Shown piece by piece: positions 21,499-22,009 of a DNA stretch of 22,009 nucleotides. The stretch's first letter is position 1, and the number at the start of each line of letters is the position of its first letter. The notes under the pieces are model-generated. The model did no database searches. It was not told where the DNA came from and saw nothing but the letters and a program-made list of their open reading frames with translations. Both the position numbers and the translations under genes were made by a program. Origin of the DNA: JAFDVL01 sp043775925 (lineage in GTDB: Bacteria > Acidobacteriota > Blastocatellia > RBC074); NCBI GenBank assembly GCA_043775925.1, contig JAYVRW010000150.1, positions 1 to 22,009 of the forward strand, written 5' to 3'.

Positions 21499-22009
21499 AT
21501 GAATTCAGAAAATCAATTAAATCTCACCCGTCGTTACTTCCTGCGCAATTCCGCTGTCGGAGTCGCCGCGCTTACGTCACTGCTCAAACAAGACGGACTC
21601 GCCGATGACAAAGCCGTTTTGCCGCACTTCGCACCGAAGGCGAAACGGGTGATTTATTTGTATCAATCGGGCGCACCGTCGCAACTTGATCTATTTGACC
21701 CAAAGCCACATCTCGAAAAATATCGTGGACAGAATTTGCCGGAATCTATTCGCAACGGGCAACGCTTGACGGGGATGACGGCGTTTCAATCCAGCTTCCC
21801 AACGGCTCCGTCGCTTTTTAAATTTGCGCAGCACGGCAAGTCTGGCGCGTGGCTCAGCGAACTATTGCCGCACACTGCTAAAATCGCGGACGACCTGACG
21901 TTTATCAAATCAATGCACACCGAACAGATCAATCACGATCCGGCAGCGACATTTTTGATGACGGGATTTCAACTTGCCGGACGCCCCAGCATTGGTTCGT
22001 GGTTGTCTT
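21499..22009 (+). CDS. DUF1501 family protein, N-terminal part (cut by window edge)
   Basis: The frame is open for 170 codons from the ATG at 21499 to the right edge. It starts with a twin-arginine signal (LTRRYFLRNSAVGVAAL at about 9-25), followed by the conserved DUF1501 beginning: AKRVIYLYQSGAPSQLDLFD (about 50-69), FKFAQHGKSGAWLSELLPH and MHTEQINHDPAATFLMTG. DUF1501 proteins are distant relatives of the alkaline-phosphatase/sulfatase fold and nearly always accompany PSCyt1-DUF1549-DUF1553 genes; their substrate is not known. It lies 96 nt behind paralog B, so it is probably the third gene of the operon. No Shine-Dalgarno is visible: the eight nt before the ATG are A-rich and the inverted repeat sits directly before them. 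Confidence 0.92.
   Translation, partial: MNSENQLNLTRRYFLRNSAVGVAALTSLLKQDGLADDKAVLPHFAPKAKRVIYLYQSGAPSQLDLFDPKPHLEKYRGQNLPESIRNGQRLTGMTAFQSSFPTAPSLFKFAQHGKSGAWLSELLPHTAKIADDLTFIKSMHTEQINHDPAATFLMTGFQLAGRPSIGSWLS

Overview
The window looks like a chromosomal segment of an Acidobacteriota bacterium, most likely Blastocatellia-like. This rests on gene content, because no rRNA or other marker gene is present. The telling items are a Solibacter-type C-terminal domain (TIGR03437-like) behind dockerin-, cohesin- and IPT-like domains, a very large Oar-like TonB-dependent receptor with a carboxypeptidase-regulatory N-terminus, and planctomycete-cytochrome/DUF1549/DUF1553 genes followed by a DUF1501 gene. 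Base composition by eye is near 50% GC. Planctomycetota or Verrucomicrobiota cannot be fully excluded for the right-hand part.

Layout. 1-3839 is a minus-strand cluster, in transcription order: exported Xaa-Pro aminopeptidase (M24B), Tat-exported NAD-binding epimerase-like protein, a small secreted protein that looks frameshifted, and a GNAT acetyltransferase cut by the left edge. 3840-4449 is a 610-nt divergent spacer with nested inverted repeats. 4450-13318 is a plus-strand cell-surface block: a 1064-aa multidomain secreted protein, a 565-aa duplicated FecR/Big_1 membrane-anchored protein, and a 1186-aa TonB-dependent receptor, with hairpin terminators after each. 13607-14656 is a toxin-antitoxin patch: a solitary HigA-type antitoxin convergent with a complete vapBC pair. 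14727-22009 is a probable operon of two paralogous PSCyt1-DUF1549-DUF1553 proteins (about 1.1 kDa-residue scale each) and a Tat-exported DUF1501 protein cut by the right edge; all three are predicted to act outside the cytoplasm.

The most striking non-coding signal is a set of six long inverted-repeat elements (929-1016, 2141-2229, 13422-13527, 13887-13976, 17958-18039, 21407-21490). Their sequences are unrelated, yet all are 82-106 nt long with arms of about 18-27 nt, and five of the six begin within 4 nt of, or overlap, a stop codon. In several, each arm is itself a palindrome. They fill nearly the whole spacer between consecutive genes and leave only 8-15 nt before three downstream start codons. 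A second layer consists of in-frame 7- and 8-nt tandem repeats inserted in the coding sequence of both DUF1553 paralogs at the same place, with a 70-nt run of complete identity between otherwise diverged genes. No transposase, integrase, CRISPR array, tRNA or rRNA was seen.
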